A stretch of DNA of 64,000 bases from Azorinus chamasolen (GCA_963576725.1 OY755240.1:96506316-96570315); one strand, 5' to 3'. Positions 30,201 through 35,374 are shown, numbered from the stretch's first letter. Notes: generated from the sequence alone by a model not told the origin. Numbers and translations are program-made.

Positions 30201-33200
30201 TCACAAGGGTAGGTAACCCTAAAATTAATTTTGCCATAATTATACCCCATTTTCGACTTTGAATTTTCATTGTTGGTTAAGTTTTATGTTAAGGTCCATG
30301 TCTCAGAAACTGTCCAAGATATTTGGTTCAAATTTGGTATATTTGTTAATTATTACAAGGGGGACCTATTGTACAAGGGCAGGTAACCCAAAAATTAATT
30401 TTGCTGTAGTTATCTCCCCTCTTTAACTTAGACTTCCACTCTACTATCCCTCACTAAAGAAAGTGGAGCGTGCTGTCTGCGGACAGCTCTTGTTTGTTGT
30501 ACTTCTGCCAACAGATGACACATGTTGCTTTAAACACTCTTGTTACTTACTCTCAATTTGTTCAAGTTTTTGAGAATCTACTGATAAATTGTCACACAGC
30601 ATGGATCCTGATGAGACACTGAGTTACTAGTTGACTCATCTGGATCAAAGTGATCTACAAATGACAGTCAGATGGGGCTTAGCATTGTATGGGGTTAAAG
30701 TATTACATTTTAACACATACACTCATAGGCTATTTTTAGACCCAACCTCTTTGAATAAATCTACTGGAAACGAGCTTTAATTAGAGAAAAGATTTTTTTC
30801 AGAATTGTGTAGTTTTGAACAGTTTGATTGATGTCTACTCTATTTGCTACTCCAAAATGACTTACCTTACCGTCGTTAATAAACCCTTCCAGGGGCTTCA
30901 TGCTTTTTAAAGAGGCGTTTCTTGCATTTTGTATACATGTGGTTGCTTAATCCAGACTGTACTTGTAGGTTCAACTTGACATACAACAGCTAATAGATGC
31001 ATTTGATTTACTCTTTTCACAGAAATAAATAGATGAAGGGAATTTCGAAAGTGTAATTTCATTTTTAGTTGGTTTTGCCAGTTGATTCAATTTCTTGTTA
31101 CTGCCAGTATAGACTTGCTACTGTTTTCTCTGTGTGTGTTTAACCCTTTCCCTCATACAAACGTGTTTTCACGCATTTGCAAACAGAGTAGACCCAGATC
31201 AGACGGCTCCTAGAGGAGCCGTCTGATCAGGGTCTACTCTGTTTGCTAATAGAATTTGAAAGATCTGTAACTTCACTTTCTATAATGGCTATAATGTACC
31301 TCCTTCCACATTTGATTATAACTATTTTGTCTATGAATATTTTATATTGAAATTTGAACTAAATATAGAACAGGGAAAGGGTTAATAGTTATTTTACCCC
31401 CTTACTCTATGAATATTCATGTTAGAAATAATAACATCAACTAGATTAATTTTTACAATGACACATGGAAAATGCAATTTTAGCAATGACAGAAACTGTA
31501 GAATCATATTAGCAAACAGAGCAGACCCTGATCAGACAGCTCTTACATGAGCCATCTGGTCTGGGTCTACTCTGTTTGCAAAGGTGTAGAAAGGTATATT
31601 TATGGAATAAAGGGTTACCACTTGTGTTAGATGTTTTTGCCACAGCTGTAATAGACCAAATAGTATAAAATCATTCAACACAGCTAGTAGTTAAAACAAA
31701 CATATTCCAAGGATTTGAATGTCGATATTTTAACTCTCAACACTGTACTGACATATTTGTGGTAAACTTTGCAAACAGTTTGGATCCAGATGTGTTGTCT
31801 AGCAACTCAGCAGCTCACCAGGATCCGAACTATTTGACACACTGGCCACAGGTCAGATGACAATATTTGCAGACATATAGAACCTGATCAGAGGACTCCT
31901 GTGGGTTATCTCTGATCTGAGTCTCCCCAGTCTATGTGTAAATGGTGGAAAAGTCATTTCACAACAGAGACATGATGATAAAACCCTTCGTTCTTAACCC
32001 TTTCCTCCATGAATATTCATGTTAGAAATAATGACATCATGAATATTAATTAGATTAATTTGTTATAACAGCACATGGACTCAAGAACTTTTGGCCATAG
32101 CAGAAATTGAAGAATCATATCTATTTAATTTTATAAGCAAACAGAGCAGACCCTGATCCGAGGAGCTGTCAGATCTGGGTCTTCTCTGTTTGCAAAGGCG
32201 TAGAAATGTGTATATATTAAGTAAAGGGTTAGATACATCTTTCTTCGGCTTTGCAAAGAGAATAGACCCAGATCGGACTACTCCTGTAGGAGTGATCTGA
32301 TTAGCGTCTGCTCTGTCTCGAAGAGAAGTATAGAGTTTGGCGGAGAAATGACAATTTAAATATTTGGGTACGCACCTTTATCTGTAGCTCTGCAAAATTT
32401 TGATTAAAATACAGAATAGGGAAAGGGTTAAATGAAAATAATAGAGGAGCAACTAGTTGACCCTGATCAACATTTTATCTTTGTCTGCGTTATAGTAAAA
32501 ACTCGATACTACGAAGACTCAAATATGTGCCATTATTAATCTTCAACATGGGTGGCAGCTTAACTCAGAGTGAAATTCATGCAGACAGATCCTTGAGCAG
32601 CCACCTGCCTCCAAAGACATAAATCTTTCATTACTAAATTTTGGAAGTATCAAGTTTTTACTGTATTTACATACATAGAGTGATTATGGTATATCTATTG
32701 TCTTGTTTTTGTTAGACGTACATAATTAGCATCGATAGCCCAGTACTTAGCCCAGAGTGTAAGAAATACTGTTTCCCAAATCTACTTTGAACTTAACTGT
32801 GCACATTTCAAAGCACAGATTGGGTCTATTTTCCTTCACAAATTGAACACTGAAAATTAGCCAAAGACTGTGTGTGTGTGTTATTGTTTTCAGACACGAA
32901 TTTCGTAACTCAGTGAGATTATGATATACATTTGTATGTGGTACATTTTTACTCAGTATCAACATTTTTTAAAAAAAATAAGTTGTCAAAATATTTCTGA
33001 GTAGAATTAATTTACAAGTAATTAGTATTTTTACATGAGTTGTCTCCCTTATTAATCACTACGCCAGTGCTAAGGCTGTTTGCCAATTTAGATAATTGAT
33101 CCTGTAGTGTATATTGGGTTTACTGTAAAATCCAAGGCTTAGATTGAAAGACTGCAAAAGCCAAGGGATTTTGATGGACAAGAATTATTGTAGTTATGAT

Positions 33201-34545
33201 TTGAATGGTAAAAGTAAGCATGAAATTCAAAACTCTTAAAATATCACAAGCTTGCTCTTTTTTGAGTGTTTTAAGGTACTGTTCACATTTGTTTGTATTC
33301 TCACTCTTTATACCCCCTGCTTATCCCTATACTCGATAAATATACCTTTGCAAACAGAGAAGACCCAGATCAGATGGCTCCTGTAGGAACTGTCTAACCA
33401 GGATCTGCTCTATTTGCTTATTCTATAATAGATATGATTTACAGTTCCTGCCATGTTTAAAAAATCCTGTGTCCATGTGCCATTATGAAAGTATTCTAAT
33501 TAATATTCATGATTTCATTATTTCTTACATAAATATTCATAGAGTAAGGATTAAAGCTTTTCCTTCATACTTTTTTTTACATCTATGCAAACAGAGAAGA
33601 CACAGATCAGGCAGTTCCTGTAAGAGCTGTCTGATCAGGGTCTGCTCTGTTTGCTTACGGAATTATATACATGATTTTACAGTTTCTACCATCGCTAAAA
33701 AATCATGTGTTCATATACTTTTATCAAAATTCAGCTAATTAATAATCAAGATGTTATTATTCTTACATGAATATTCATTAAGTAAACGACTTAAGAAAGC
33801 TGATGTAATGTATACATCTTTGCAGGTTTATCATCTGAAAATTTTGCCATTTTCTGTGTTTCTTCTCAACCCTTTACTCGGTGTACATTCATGTTAGAAT
33901 TAATTTATGTATGAATATTAATTGGCTTAATATTTGTAAATTCATATGAACGAGATGTTTTGGCCTTGTTAAAAGCTGCAGAATCATGTTTATAGTATTC
34001 CGTAAGCAAACAGAATAGACCCTGATCAGACGGTCCCTACAAGAGCCACCTGATCTTGGTCTTCTCTGTTTGGGAAGACGTTTTTATGGAGTAAATGGTT
34101 ATTATGGATTTTCTGTAATCTTTTATGCCAATCTGTAATTTGTGAATAAAGTTAGTATTACATATACCCCACTAGCATGCAAAAACTTAATGAAATGCTG
34201 TTTGATATTTCTAACTACACGTACATATATCATGTCTAATGTTTCATTTAGCATGCTGTGGGCAAATCCATATTTAAATGCAAACAGTTTTGATCAGATG
34301 ATATCCTTCAGTTTGATTTTGCTGTTCAATAATTTACAACTTAATGACCACTGAATTAAGGCAATATTTTGTTTCAACAGTTTAGCTATTTAGGTCTACA
34401 GTGTTTCTCATGTATTATTATCATAAATCCCATAGCTGTACTCATCTTTATATGTAAACAGATATTTCAAAATGTTTAACATTTGGTACATTTCTTTCTT
34501 TTTCAGGAGAATGCCCTTATGACTGCCGGCTATGGACCGCTGTAG
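18..34545 (+). CDS. 3' part of a 13-exon gene for a repetitive C2-like protein (CCDC17-like candidate)
   Basis: Exons read at 18-220, 4351-4510, 5466-5664, 7830-8069, 9167-9322, 10166-10337, 12319-12483, 18882-19042, 19582-19766, 25693-25828, 26970-27038, 28454-28657 and 34507-34545. All have AG acceptors and GT donors, and phases match at every junction (1,2,0,0,0,1,1,0,2,0,0,0), giving one open frame of about 690 residues ending in TAG. The protein has repeated modules, each ending in a GW/GSxxxPLF stretch followed by a V-G-(Y/H)...G-(M/K)-P segment (exons 4-5 and 9-10; the first exon starts with a related GWARIPLY), as expected of C2-like beta-sandwich repeats. A proline-rich linker (PTPAPVHVSTPAP) separates module one from two. 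No membrane segment is seen. The 5' end is outside the window. Family naming is from memory of the C-terminal layout of CCDC17-type proteins and is weak; the exon structure is strong. Confidence 0.85.
221..549. other. Start of the first visible intron, no recognised feature
   Basis: Intronic sequence following the donor at 221. Small open frames on both strands show no recognisable protein. No repeat is evident before the TTAA at 550. Confidence 0.5.
550..1062. mobile_element. PB2 piggyBac-like MITE carrying a nested TIR element
   Basis: Starts TTAACCCTTTACTCGATAAA and ends GAGTAGAGGGTTAA. Between them lies a second element (570-966) flanked by TA. Removing it restores the usual PB2 sequence (ATAAATACACCTTTCTA). 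The central hairpin is reduced to GCTCCTATAGGAGC. Confidence 0.75.
570..966. mobile_element. TA-flanked TIR element, short copy
   Basis: Ends are CCGTACGACTGGTTATT and AACCTGTTATACGG, imperfect inverted repeats of the CCGTATAACGGGTTATTTTT type, with TA on both sides as target duplication. About 395 bp, rich in GCAAAAAT motifs. No coding capacity seen. Confidence 0.65.
1425..1535. mobile_element. H7 palindromic MITE
   Basis: The arm TTGTGACCACGCTTTAGAATC is mirrored by AATTCTTAAGAGTGGTTACAA, and the right flank GGTGGAGAAATAAAGAAG is shared with the copy at 58530-58655. A small hairpin element without coding potential. Confidence 0.6.
1589..4200. mobile_element. Long TA-flanked TIR element carrying an inserted HINE
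   Basis: Left end CCGTATAACGGGTTATTTTT at 1591 and its inverse AAAAATAACCCGTTATACGG ending at 4198, both flanked by TA. The arms are near-identical for about 28 bases. Most of the interior (about 2199-3914) is a separate Helentron-like element. The remaining 0.9 kb shows no transposase, so it is non-autonomous. Confidence 0.65.
2199..3914 (+). mobile_element. HINE with TACCCCCC arm and 145-bp tandem repeats
   Basis: The head ATACCCCCCTTTTG folds back on GGGGGTATA, followed by a GTCG microsatellite (2240-2300) and then about ten copies of a roughly 145-bp unit containing GGTCACTAGGTCAAAGGTC. Near the end GGGGGGTATA repeats the arm in inverse, then a hairpin ATGTTT/AAACAT and the end CTCTTGTTTC. 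This matches the layout of Helentron-associated elements described from bivalves and flies. The open frames here are repeat translations, not genes. Confidence 0.75.
4201..4336. repeat. 50-bp tandem repeat, 2.7 copies, running up to an exon acceptor
   Basis: Units begin at 4201, 4251 and 4301 (TTTGCATTGTAAAG...). The last partial copy ends at about 4336, directly before the pyrimidine tract of the acceptor at 4350. Confidence 0.8.
4351..4510 (+). CDS. C2-like gene, exon 2 in window
   Basis: Acceptor ATCTTGTAG, donor CCAAG|GTAAGG. Joined phase 1 to the previous exon it reads GNILGYNSKLMAVIYDPNNEP, then a proline/threonine-rich end (SPVPKTSPIPHP). It leaves phase 2. The LMAVIYDPNNEPMAKF stretch looks like two beta strands closing a C2-like module. 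Confidence 0.85.
4578..5306 (+). mobile_element. Two decayed HINE copies
   Basis: 4655-4784 resembles the TGTCACC-armed HINE (TGTCACTTGGGGATCACTTC, ending near GAACACTCATGTTTG). 5018-5304 is a copy with arms TTTGTCTG and CGGACAAG, hairpin GCTGCATGCAGC and end TCTTGTTTT. No coding capacity. Confidence 0.6.
5466..5664 (+). CDS. C2-like gene, exon 3 in window
   Basis: Acceptor TCTTTTCAG, donor AAG|GTATCC, phase 2 in and 0 out. Encodes a proline-rich linker (KVPTPAPVHVSTPAP) followed by the start of the second module (EPVDLYIDSVRFIPDNATIIK), a typical first-strand pattern. Confidence 0.88.
5727..5941. mobile_element. PB4 MITE
   Basis: TTAACCCTTTCGCTGCCAA and TTTGGCAGCGAAAGGGTTAA are inverted ends. 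The central hairpin is built on GTTTGGATCCAGATGAGACG and CGTCTCATCAGGATCCAAAC, with one A-A mismatch. Confidence 0.85.
5982..6212. mobile_element. PB3 MITE with a PB2-like left end
   Basis: TTAA at both ends. The central perfect hairpin uses ATAGAGCATTTGCTCC. The left end CCATAAATACACCTTTCTAC is that of PB2, the right end that of PB3, so the copy is mosaic. Confidence 0.8.
6300..6505. mobile_element. Decayed PB2-type MITE
   Basis: Contains GCAAACTG, a residual AGAGTAGACAGGGTCTGCT core, and the downstream ATTCATGGATATTCATG and GGAGGAACGAGTTGAGG motifs of PB2. The ends are degenerate. Confidence 0.5.
6522..6748. mobile_element. PB1 MITE
   Basis: TTAACCCTTTCCTTCATA to GAAAAGGTTAA, with the GGCTCCTATAGGAGCCG hairpin apex. 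The poly-C run at 6803-6820 lies just outside. Confidence 0.75.
6803..6820 (+). repeat. Poly-C tract
   Basis: An uninterrupted run of about 18 C residues in an intron. Confidence 0.9.
7017..7276. mobile_element. PB3 MITE preceded by a TTAA-bounded stub
   Basis: The full element is 7050-7276 (TTAACCCATTCCCTCATA ... ATGAGGGAATGGGTTAA) with a central ATTTGCTCC/GGAGCAAAT type hairpin. At 7017-7040 a 16-bp stub of the same end (CCCATTCCCTCATAGG) is bounded by TTAA on both sides. Confidence 0.85.
7439..7690. mobile_element. PB2 MITE
   Basis: TTAACCCTTTACTCCATGAA to TTAAAGGGTTAA, with the standard central GCAAACAAAGCAGACCC / GGGTCTATTCTGTTTGC hairpin. Confidence 0.85.
7830..8069 (+). CDS. C2-like gene, exon 4 in window
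   Basis: Acceptor TTGAATAG, donor AAG|GTAACA, phase 0 both sides, 80 codons. Reads VTGRVLRTGALGDVEDI..., continues through NILVFLRVYSVDVVGDTLGV and ends VGSCLVPLFDNKK. The alternation of hydrophobic residues and the GSCLVPLF motif match strands of a C2-like fold. The same PLF motif recurs in exon 9. Confidence 0.9.
8070..9166. other. Intron without recognised repeats
   Basis: AT-rich intron. No palindromic element or recognisable reading frame was seen before the acceptor TTTGCAG at 9166. Confidence 0.5.
9167..9322 (+). CDS. C2-like gene, exon 5 in window
   Basis: Acceptor TCTTTGCAG, donor CAG|GTATGA, phase 0 both sides. Encodes KLRVGGYQMRLHNGMPVLSQ, then a loop and VVPAVSLLVRILPHTQ, the closing strand of the module. 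Confidence 0.9.
9465..9714. mobile_element. PB1 MITE
   Basis: The left end is mutated (GTAACCCTTTCCCTCATATA) and the right end GGGAAAGGGTTAA intact. The hairpin GACGGCTCCTAGAGGAGCCG has the conserved A-A mismatch in its stem. Confidence 0.8.
9785..10050. repeat. Two-copy direct repeat, likely HINE remnant
   Basis: Two related units of about 145 bp, each with GGAGGATTTAC.TCAAAC.TTCACA and a TTGCTCCAA.CATTTTTACCA block. They resemble internal tandem units of HINE elements. Just upstream of exon 6. Confidence 0.5.
10166..10337 (+). CDS. C2-like gene, exon 6 in window
   Basis: Acceptor CAATGTTAAG, donor CATG|GTAAGT, phase 0 in and 1 out. Encodes APAPYPGYSSGYFESAACEP, then YRIFRSFNEHMAYPRSVREM and a charged helix IQRIMENEGLPPHG. 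This is a linker between modules with a probable helix. Confidence 0.88.
10459..10885. mobile_element. PB2 MITE with HINE inserted in its T-run
   Basis: PB2 ends TTAACTCTTTACTACATGAA and GGAGTAAAGGGTTAA. A HINE occupies 10522-10707. Comparison with intact PB2 copies (TTTTTATAATGGCACATGG) places the insertion at the run of five T. Confidence 0.75.
10522..10707 (+). mobile_element. Short HINE (AGCTCGTCTG arm)
   Basis: 5' arm AGCTCGTCTG, inverted arm CAGACGAGC near the end, hairpin GCACC...GGTGC, end TCTTGTT. Internal CGTCGTCGTTGTCATCGTC microsatellite. Confidence 0.7.
11245..11524 (+). pseudogene. Tc1/mariner transposase C-terminal fragment joined to half a POG element
   Basis: In frame at about 11249-11410: YSPNLNPTEHLCYILDRRI, followed by a stretch ending LLAEWDNIPVGQINCLI. 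This is the recognisable catalytic-end motif (SPDLNPIEH) and C-terminal tail of Tc1-family transposases, with the N-terminus and active-site region before it missing. From about 11420 to 11521 the sequence becomes the right half of a POG element (AGGAGCTTTCTGCATAAC ... AAGGGTTTTACTGT). Relic only. Confidence 0.75.
11946..12272. mobile_element. PB2 MITE with an extra partial right end
   Basis: Full copy TTAACCCTTTACTCCTAG to GAGTAAAGGGTTAA at 11946-12203, with hairpin CTGCTCCTATAGGAGCCG. A second tail fragment TATGGAGTAAAGGGTAAA ends at about 12272. Confidence 0.8.
12319..12483 (+). CDS. C2-like gene, exon 7 in window
   Basis: Acceptor TTTTTACAG, donor CAAG|GTTTGT, phase 1 in and out. Encodes KSDRELMDWLESRLDIKRHL, then ENLSLLRCVRYKLKMGLKVKI, the first strands of the third module. 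The GTTTGT donor is weaker than the others. Confidence 0.88.
12543..12715. mobile_element. PB2/PB3 hybrid MITE
   Basis: The left half TTAACCCTTTACTCTGTGAA belongs to PB2; the right half (CTCCTTTTCGGTAGATTTAT, GAGGTTGGATCTAAAAAA) belongs to PB3. The junction replaces both central hairpins. Confidence 0.7.
13034..13292 (+). mobile_element. Short HINE (ATGCCCCCC arm)
   Basis: Head ATGCCCCCCAATTGCGGGCAT, CCGTC microsatellite (13074-13109), near the 3' end GGCATA, hairpin GTGTTTAACAAACAC and end CTCTTGTTT. Confidence 0.7.
13293..15538. other. Long intronic stretch, mostly unassigned
   Basis: Apart from a compact palindromic element at 13703-13822 no known feature was found. Overlapping open frames of about 100 codons at 13939-14410 on both strands have no recognisable motif and are treated as chance. 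Confidence 0.4.
13703..13822. mobile_element. Compact element with 12-bp inverted ends and two palindromes
   Basis: Ends ACTAAACACC and GGTGTTTAGT. Inside lie the perfect palindromes CATATCCGCGGATATG and CATATACGCGTATATG. About 120 bp; no coding potential. Confidence 0.5.
15539..15743 (+). mobile_element. Decayed short HINE (AGCTTGTCTG arm)
   Basis: Arm AGCTTGTCTG, inverted counterpart CAGATGAG, hairpin GCACTCGCATGCGGTGT, and a degenerate end TATTGTA. Related to the copy at 10522-10707. Confidence 0.55.
15929..15957 (+). repeat. (CCCCCA)n microsatellite
   Basis: About five tandem CCCCCA/CCCCAC units. Confidence 0.85.
16139..16398. mobile_element. TIR MITE with internal TTAGGG-like run, copy 1
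   Basis: Inverted ends GGGTAGTTGTGTGACTTTTT and AAAAAGTCACACAACTACCC, extended outward by CACTCACCAA and TTGTTAGTAC. Internal repeats ATTAACCTGGCCA and an AGGGTTAGGGTAAGGGTTAG run at about 16266. A second copy is at 20450-20710. Confidence 0.75.
17080..17192. mobile_element. Partial PB1 MITE
   Basis: Residual stem GATCCTATAGGAGCC and right end TATATGAGGGAAATTAAGGGTTAA; the left half is missing. Confidence 0.55.
17268..17490. mobile_element. PB4 MITE
   Basis: TTAACTCTTTGCATGCTAGT start. Hairpin GTTTGGATCCAGATGAGA / TCTCATCAGGATCCAAAC. The right end is degenerate near CCCATTAACCCC. Confidence 0.65.
17940..18235. mobile_element. Two PB1/PB2 arms in tandem
   Basis: Two successive hairpin cores (17986-18045 and 18125-18200), both with AACAGAG.AGACCC, ending in GGGAAAGGGTTAA. 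Probably a partial internal duplication. Confidence 0.55.
18882..19042 (+). CDS. C2-like gene, exon 8 in window
   Basis: Acceptor ATGATTTGCAG, donor ACA|GTAAGG, phase 1 in and 0 out. The junction codon is GAG. Encodes EGLYLQCFARIAPGAKVLGM, then GFGGEEKFVSLKHNYES and FQQAQEWTDDAT. The first stretch looks like core strands of the third module. Confidence 0.9.
19315..19532. mobile_element. PB3 MITE
   Basis: TTAACCCATTCCCTCATTTT to GAGGTATTGGGTTAA; the central hairpin has a small deletion (ATAGAGCAGGAGCAAATGC). Confidence 0.8.
19582..19766 (+). CDS. C2-like gene, exon 9 in window
   Basis: Acceptor TTTATTTTCAG, donor GG|GTAAGA, phase 0 in and 2 out. Encodes TLHPFYDQYSCLVIQLFGMD and, after a polar loop, GKIIGWTVLPLFEG. 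The GWTVLPLF motif repeats GSCLVPLF of exon 4. Confidence 0.9.
19862..20081. mobile_element. PB2 MITE (reverse orientation), hairpin apex deleted
   Basis: TTAACCCTTTCCTCCATAAA start; the AGACCCAGATCAGGGTCC apex is shortened; right end GAGTAAAAGATTAA. Confidence 0.75.
20376..21949 (+). mobile_element. Nested HINE (ATGTCTCCCCC arm) with about 160-bp tandem units
   Basis: Head ATGTCTCCCCCATTTATGGG, CCGT microsatellite (20421-20449), then about seven units with CTAGAGTCACCAAACTTCAC and TTGTGTCG..ATCTCTGAAA, the inverted arm GGGGGAGACAT, hairpin TGTTTTTGTGACAAAAACA and a variant end CCTCTAGTT. Confidence 0.75.
20450..20710. mobile_element. TIR MITE with TTAGGG-like run, copy 2
   Basis: Nearly identical to the copy at 16139-16398, including outer bases CACTCACCAA. 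The internal run is GGGTTAGGGTTAGGGTTAGC at about 20579. Sits in the microsatellite of a different HINE family. Confidence 0.75.
22253..22484. mobile_element. PB3 MITE
   Basis: TTAACCCATTCCCTCATATT to GAGGTAATGGGTTAA, with intact GAGCATTTGCTCC-type hairpin. Confidence 0.85.
22706..22951. mobile_element. PB1 MITE
   Basis: TTAACCCTTTCCCTCATATG to GGGAAAGGGTTAA; hairpin CAACTCCTATAGGAGCCG. Confidence 0.85.
23095..23285 (+). repeat. SINE-like 3' tail with CAAA repeats
   Basis: Contains GGTTCTACCCAT and GTGACATAAAACCCCACTAC followed by AACAAACAAACAAAC, a tail type common in mollusc SINEs. A related copy is at about 26460-26690. Confidence 0.45.
23596..24058. mobile_element. Right part of PB1 with a nested multi-arm palindrome
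   Basis: PB1 right arm from TAGGAGCCGTTTGATCAGGG to GGGAAAGGGTTAA, interrupted at about 23706-23985 by three copies of one arm (23756, inverse to 23868, 23944-23985) and one separate hairpin (23867-23943). The PB1 left half is missing. Confidence 0.65.
24343..24587. mobile_element. PB3 MITE
   Basis: TTAACCCATTCCCTCATAGG to GAGAGAATGGTTAA; stem AAACCATTGTGATAAATAGA and inverse. Confidence 0.8.
24685..24897. mobile_element. PB4 MITE
   Basis: TTAACCTTTAGCCTGCTATG and CAGCAGGCTAAAGGTTAA are inverted ends; hairpin TTTGGATCCAGATGAGACGC / GCGTCTCATCAGGATTC. Confidence 0.8.
24939..25632. mobile_element. Cluster of decayed PB4 and PB2 pieces
   Basis: 24939-25100 and 25380-25470 keep PB4-like GTTTAGATCCAAATG / CATTAGGATTCAAACT arms. 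25130-25250 keeps a PB1/PB2 core. 25500-25632 is a PB2 right arm ending in TTAGTAAAGTGTTAAG. Confidence 0.5.
25693..25828 (+). CDS. C2-like gene, exon 10 in window
   Basis: Acceptor CTGTATTTCAG, donor TTT|GTAAGT, phase 2 in and 0 out. Encodes NSVLVGNHHIPILRGKPSAE and a helix-like ILQQLTTASADQVLQAQTL. VGNHHIPILRGKP parallels VGGYQMRLHNGMP of exon 5. Confidence 0.9.
26440..26700 (+). repeat. SINE-like repeat with CAAA tail
   Basis: Shares GGTTCTACCCAT and the ACGATGTAAAACCCC tail followed by AAACAAACAAA with the copy at 23095-23285. Confidence 0.45.
26970..27038 (+). CDS. C2-like gene, exon 11 in window (69 bp)
   Basis: Acceptor TTTCTTTTCAG, donor GTG|GTATGT, phase 0 both sides. Encodes PSGSLSVTLWDAHFDFEHL and EELV, a strand followed by an acidic turn. 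Easily missed because of its length. Confidence 0.85.
27257..27416. mobile_element. POGb MITE
   Basis: Inverted ends GTGAAAACTCGATACTAC and GTAGTATCGAGTTTTTATTG with the GCAGGTGGCAGCTTAATACA block; hairpin partly deleted. Confidence 0.65.
27462..27855. mobile_element. PB2 MITE interrupted by a HINE-like fragment
   Basis: TTAACCCTTTCCTCCATAAA at the left, GCAAAGGGTTAA at the right. The interior from about 27527 has GTGTGACCTTGACCT and CATGAAACTTCACACACTTG, typical of HINE internal units. Confidence 0.5.
27901..28118. mobile_element. PB2 MITE (reverse)
   Basis: TTAACCCTCTCTGTACCACT to GAATGAAGGGTTAA; core GCAAACAGAGTAGACCC with its inverse. Confidence 0.75.
28160..28412. mobile_element. PB1 MITE
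   Basis: TTAACCCTTTCCCTCATATA to GGGAAAGAGTTAA; its right end is 41 bases before exon 12. Confidence 0.85.
28454..28657 (+). CDS. C2-like gene, exon 12 in window, source of a minisatellite
   Basis: Acceptor TTCTTACAG, donor ATG|GTATGT, phase 0 both sides. Encodes VYEYMLESVGRVTDYSKARQ, then KMNNFVLDVLESKYKKQG and a predicted helix ending FFKELMESTFYELM. The last 12 coding bases (YELM) and the first 15 intron bases together form the unit of the tandem array that follows. Confidence 0.9.
28646..29665 (+). repeat. 27-bp minisatellite spanning an exon end and its 5' splice site
   Basis: About 37 units of TATGAACTCATG plus GTATGTATACTTGTC. The first unit is the real exon-intron boundary at 28657/28658. 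Variants replace ATGG by TCG, TTG or ATAG, and a few early units are truncated. Because 27 is a multiple of three, long open frames run through the array; they encode only short hydrophobic repeats (VCILVYELM) and are not proposed as genes. Confidence 0.95.
29672..29913. mobile_element. PB2 MITE (reverse)
   Basis: TTAACCCTTTACTCCATTAC to GGAGTAAAGAGTTAA; begins seven bases after the minisatellite. Confidence 0.8.
29971..30544 (+). mobile_element. Decayed HINE (TGTCGCCTGC) with a nested HINE
   Basis: Outer ends TGTCGCCTGCTTTAGCAG and CAGATGACACATGTTGC...ACTCTTGTT. The inner element 30052-30494 has arm AGCTCCACTTTTTC, two units with TCTCAGAAAC, inverse arm AAGTGGAGC, hairpin GCTGTCTGCGGACAGC and end TCTTGTT. 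Confidence 0.7.
30709..30850. mobile_element. PB3 left half fused to a PB1/PB2 arm
   Basis: CTCATAGGCTATTTTTAGAC and CCTCTTTGAATAAATCTACT are PB3; after TTTTGAACAG the sequence becomes TCTACTCTATTTGC, a PB1/PB2 arm. Confidence 0.55.
31140..31617. mobile_element. PB1 (31140-31385) followed by PB2 (31393-31617)
   Basis: PB1: TTAACCCTTTCCCTCATACA to GGGAAAGGGTTAA with hairpin GGCTCCTAGAGGAGCC. PB2: CCCCCTTACTCTATGAAT to GGAATAAAGGGTTA. Confidence 0.8.
31729..31860. mobile_element. Decayed PB4
   Basis: Arms GCAAACAGTTTGGATCCAGA and CACCAGGATCCGAACTATTT remain; ends are lost. Confidence 0.6.
31994..32231. mobile_element. PB2 MITE
   Basis: TTAACCCTTTCCTCCATGAA to AAGTAAAGGGTTAG, with part of the left stem deleted. 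Confidence 0.75.
32236..32431. mobile_element. PB1/H7 hybrid MITE
   Basis: The left part has GCAAAGAGAATAGACCC and a CTCCTGTAGGAG apex. After TGCTCTGTCTC it switches to H7 sequence (GAGTTTGGCGGAGAAATG), then ends GGGAAAGGGTTAA like PB1. Confidence 0.6.
32492..32665. mobile_element. POGb MITE
   Basis: Ends ATAGTAAAAACTCGATACTA and GTATCAAGTTTTTACTGTA, inner GGTGGCAGCTTAACTCAGAG / CAGCCACCTGCC. Confidence 0.7.
32666..33325. other. Intronic stretch without recognised features
   Basis: Nothing beyond a short TG run near 32870 was recognised. Confidence 0.5.
33326..34101. mobile_element. Three consecutive PB2-type MITEs
   Basis: 33326-33555 and 33554-33793 are reverse-oriented copies with GCAAACAGAGAAGAC cores and TTACATAAATATTCAT ends. 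33868-34101 is a forward copy (AACCCTTTACTCGGTGTA to GGAGTAAATGGTTA). All are degenerate at the TTAA. Confidence 0.65.
34507..34545 (+). CDS. C2-like gene, terminal exon
   Basis: Acceptor TTCTTTTTCAG, phase 0. Encodes ENALMTAGYGPL followed by TAG. Phase agrees with the donor at 28657. Confidence 0.82.
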   Translation, partial: ENALMTAGYGPL

Positions 34546-34631
34546 TTCAAAGTCCAACCGTCCATCACATTCTCAGGCATGAAACTAATGCAAAATAATT
34601 GTTTGTCTGCAAATATTATCTTTTTTGTTTT

Positions 34632-34637
34632 AATAAA
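34632..34637 (+). terminator. Polyadenylation signal of the C2-like gene
   Basis: AATAAA 87 bases after the stop codon, in TTTTAATAAATTATA. Confidence 0.6.
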
Positions 34638-34659
34638 TTATACATTGGACTTGGTAGAC

Positions 34660-35080
34660 ATTAAAATCAGATTTTTATAAGCAAACAGAGCAGCCCCCGA
34701 GATCCTATAGGAGCCATTTGATCTGGGTCTTCTCACTTCGCAAATACATGTACATGTACTTGAAAAAAAACCAACGTTTATGTGAACTCTATCGCTAGTA
34801 CTAGCAAGATAGGGTTTGGATGGGAACTAACAGATCAAGACGGATCAGTATGCCTCTTATCTAAGGCTGCTGTTGGAATATCTGGATAAATTTTAACCCT
34901 TTACTCCATATGTGTTTCTATGCATTTGCAAACAGAGTAGACCCAGATCAGATGGCTCCTGTATAGACATGATGCTACTGATTGTACTATGATCAAAACA
35001 TCCTCCCGTGTCCATTAATTTGCCATGATAAAAAATCTAATATTAATGATGTTACATGAATATTCATGGAATAAAGTGTA
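34660..35080. mobile_element. Two truncated PB2-type MITEs
   Basis: 34660-34755 keeps GCAAACAGAGCAG and GATCCTATAGGAGCC. 34893-35080 begins TTAACCCTTTACTCCATATG and ends ATGGAATAAAGTG, with the right hairpin arm deleted. Confidence 0.6.
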
Positions 35081-35374
35081 ATAGAGAAACACATACTTGA
35101 GAATTGTTGCAGACAACAATTATTTAGCATGCAAAGAGCTAATATTCCCAAGAACAATTTGAAACTACATTTGCAACTGGATGTAACATCCATGAACTTT
35201 ATTTGGCTGAGAAATTCAGACGAAGTGTTCACTCTCAATGGTTGAGAAACCAATGGCTATAATATGACAGAGATAATGGTGTATTTTGTAAACATGACCT
35301 GGTTAAGTCGATAATCAATAACAGGATTAGCAAGGCTGTTGTTGCACCATTTTTTTTTAGGAATTTAGATCAAG

